DNA from: a bacterium
GTDB taxonomy: Bacteria; Patescibacteriota; Minisyncoccia; Phycocordibacterales; UBA1550
Assembly: GCA_030649835.1 (NCBI GenBank)
Contig: JAUSES010000063.1
Location: forward strand, 1-52,066
DNA length: 52,066 nucleotides
Direction of reading: 5' to 3'
Both the position numbers and the translations under genes were made by a program. The notes under the pieces are model-generated. The model had not been told where the DNA came from. It saw nothing but the letters and a program-made list of their open reading frames with translations, and made no database searches. Shown here one piece after another: positions 52,038 through 52,066 of this stretch; positions within the stretch are counted from its first letter, which is position 1; each line of letters starts with the position of its first letter.

Positions 52038-52066
52038 AGCGCCATTTGCCTTCGGCAAATGGCGCT
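52038..52066. repeat. Perfect hairpin at the right window edge
   Basis: AGCGCCATTTGCC / GGCAAATGGCGCT with loop TTC. It may be a terminator for the KH gene or part of a palindrome cut by the window. Confidence 0.7.

Overview
The window looks like chromosome of a Patescibacteria (Candidate Phyla Radiation) bacterium, probably a Parcubacteria/Paceibacteria lineage. This rests on the kinds of genes present and not on a marker tree: a minimal F1Fo ATP synthase with short delta and epsilon subunits, an AlaRS without its C-terminal domain, a sigma-region-4/HARE-type DNA-binding protein, a DUF5671-like membrane protein, MurJ, DprA, MltG, and many very short or leaderless 5' ends. UGA is used as a normal stop by many genes (e.g. 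trmH, atpG, leuS), so the code is standard.

Layout. 1-1.8 kb: a decayed copy of a secreted beta-propeller + M23 peptidase pair, whose intact paralogue sits at 14.9-16.7 kb. 1.8-9.2 kb: murJ, a cyanophycin-synthetase-like ATP-grasp protein, a GIY-YIG nuclease flanked by dispersed repeats, topA and dprA. 9.4-14.8 kb: pyrF, a frameshifted pyrE, a frameshifted TerC/DUF475 gene, an AI-2E-type permease, tsaC and a SpoU methyltransferase. 16.8-26 kb: the ATP synthase operon a-c-b-delta-alpha-gamma-[four-gene insertion]-beta-epsilon, with unusually long structured spacers. 26-33.7 kb: an accessory stretch (uracil-DNA glycosylase, small unknown genes, SLOG protein, methyltransferase, CAP protein, ychF, a RelE-type toxin-antitoxin pair, LysE, cupin). 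33.8-36.9 kb: a minus-strand operon of a receiver protein, an ABC ATPase and a MacB-like permease. 37-52 kb: a DUF5671-like protein, leuS, a sigma4/HARE protein, a DUF8128-like protein, mltG, mnmA, an ATP-cone/nuclease protein, mgtC, an EamA protein, alaS, a CsaA-like tRNA-binding protein and a KH protein.

The most notable signal is a repeated inverted-repeat leader. A 5' arm TCCCGTTAGARG and a complementary 3' arm bracket about 90-260 nt in front of six genes (atpB, atpH, atpA, an ATP-cone/nuclease gene, mgtC, alaS). The 3' arm ends in GGG directly before the start codon, with no Shine-Dalgarno sequence. Between copies the arms change together (A-U to G-C, and G-U wobbles), which argues for a selected RNA stem. 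A compact copy lies in frame inside ychF and adds about 19 residues. In atpB the pattern points to an ATT start codon. Second, LeuRS carries a complete NUDIX domain inside its CP1 editing domain. Third, many genes have a -10 box only 6-10 nt upstream of ATG (leaderless), while another group of mostly small genes has good Shine-Dalgarno sequences and strong terminators. Nested palindromes and REP-like repeats fill most spacers.
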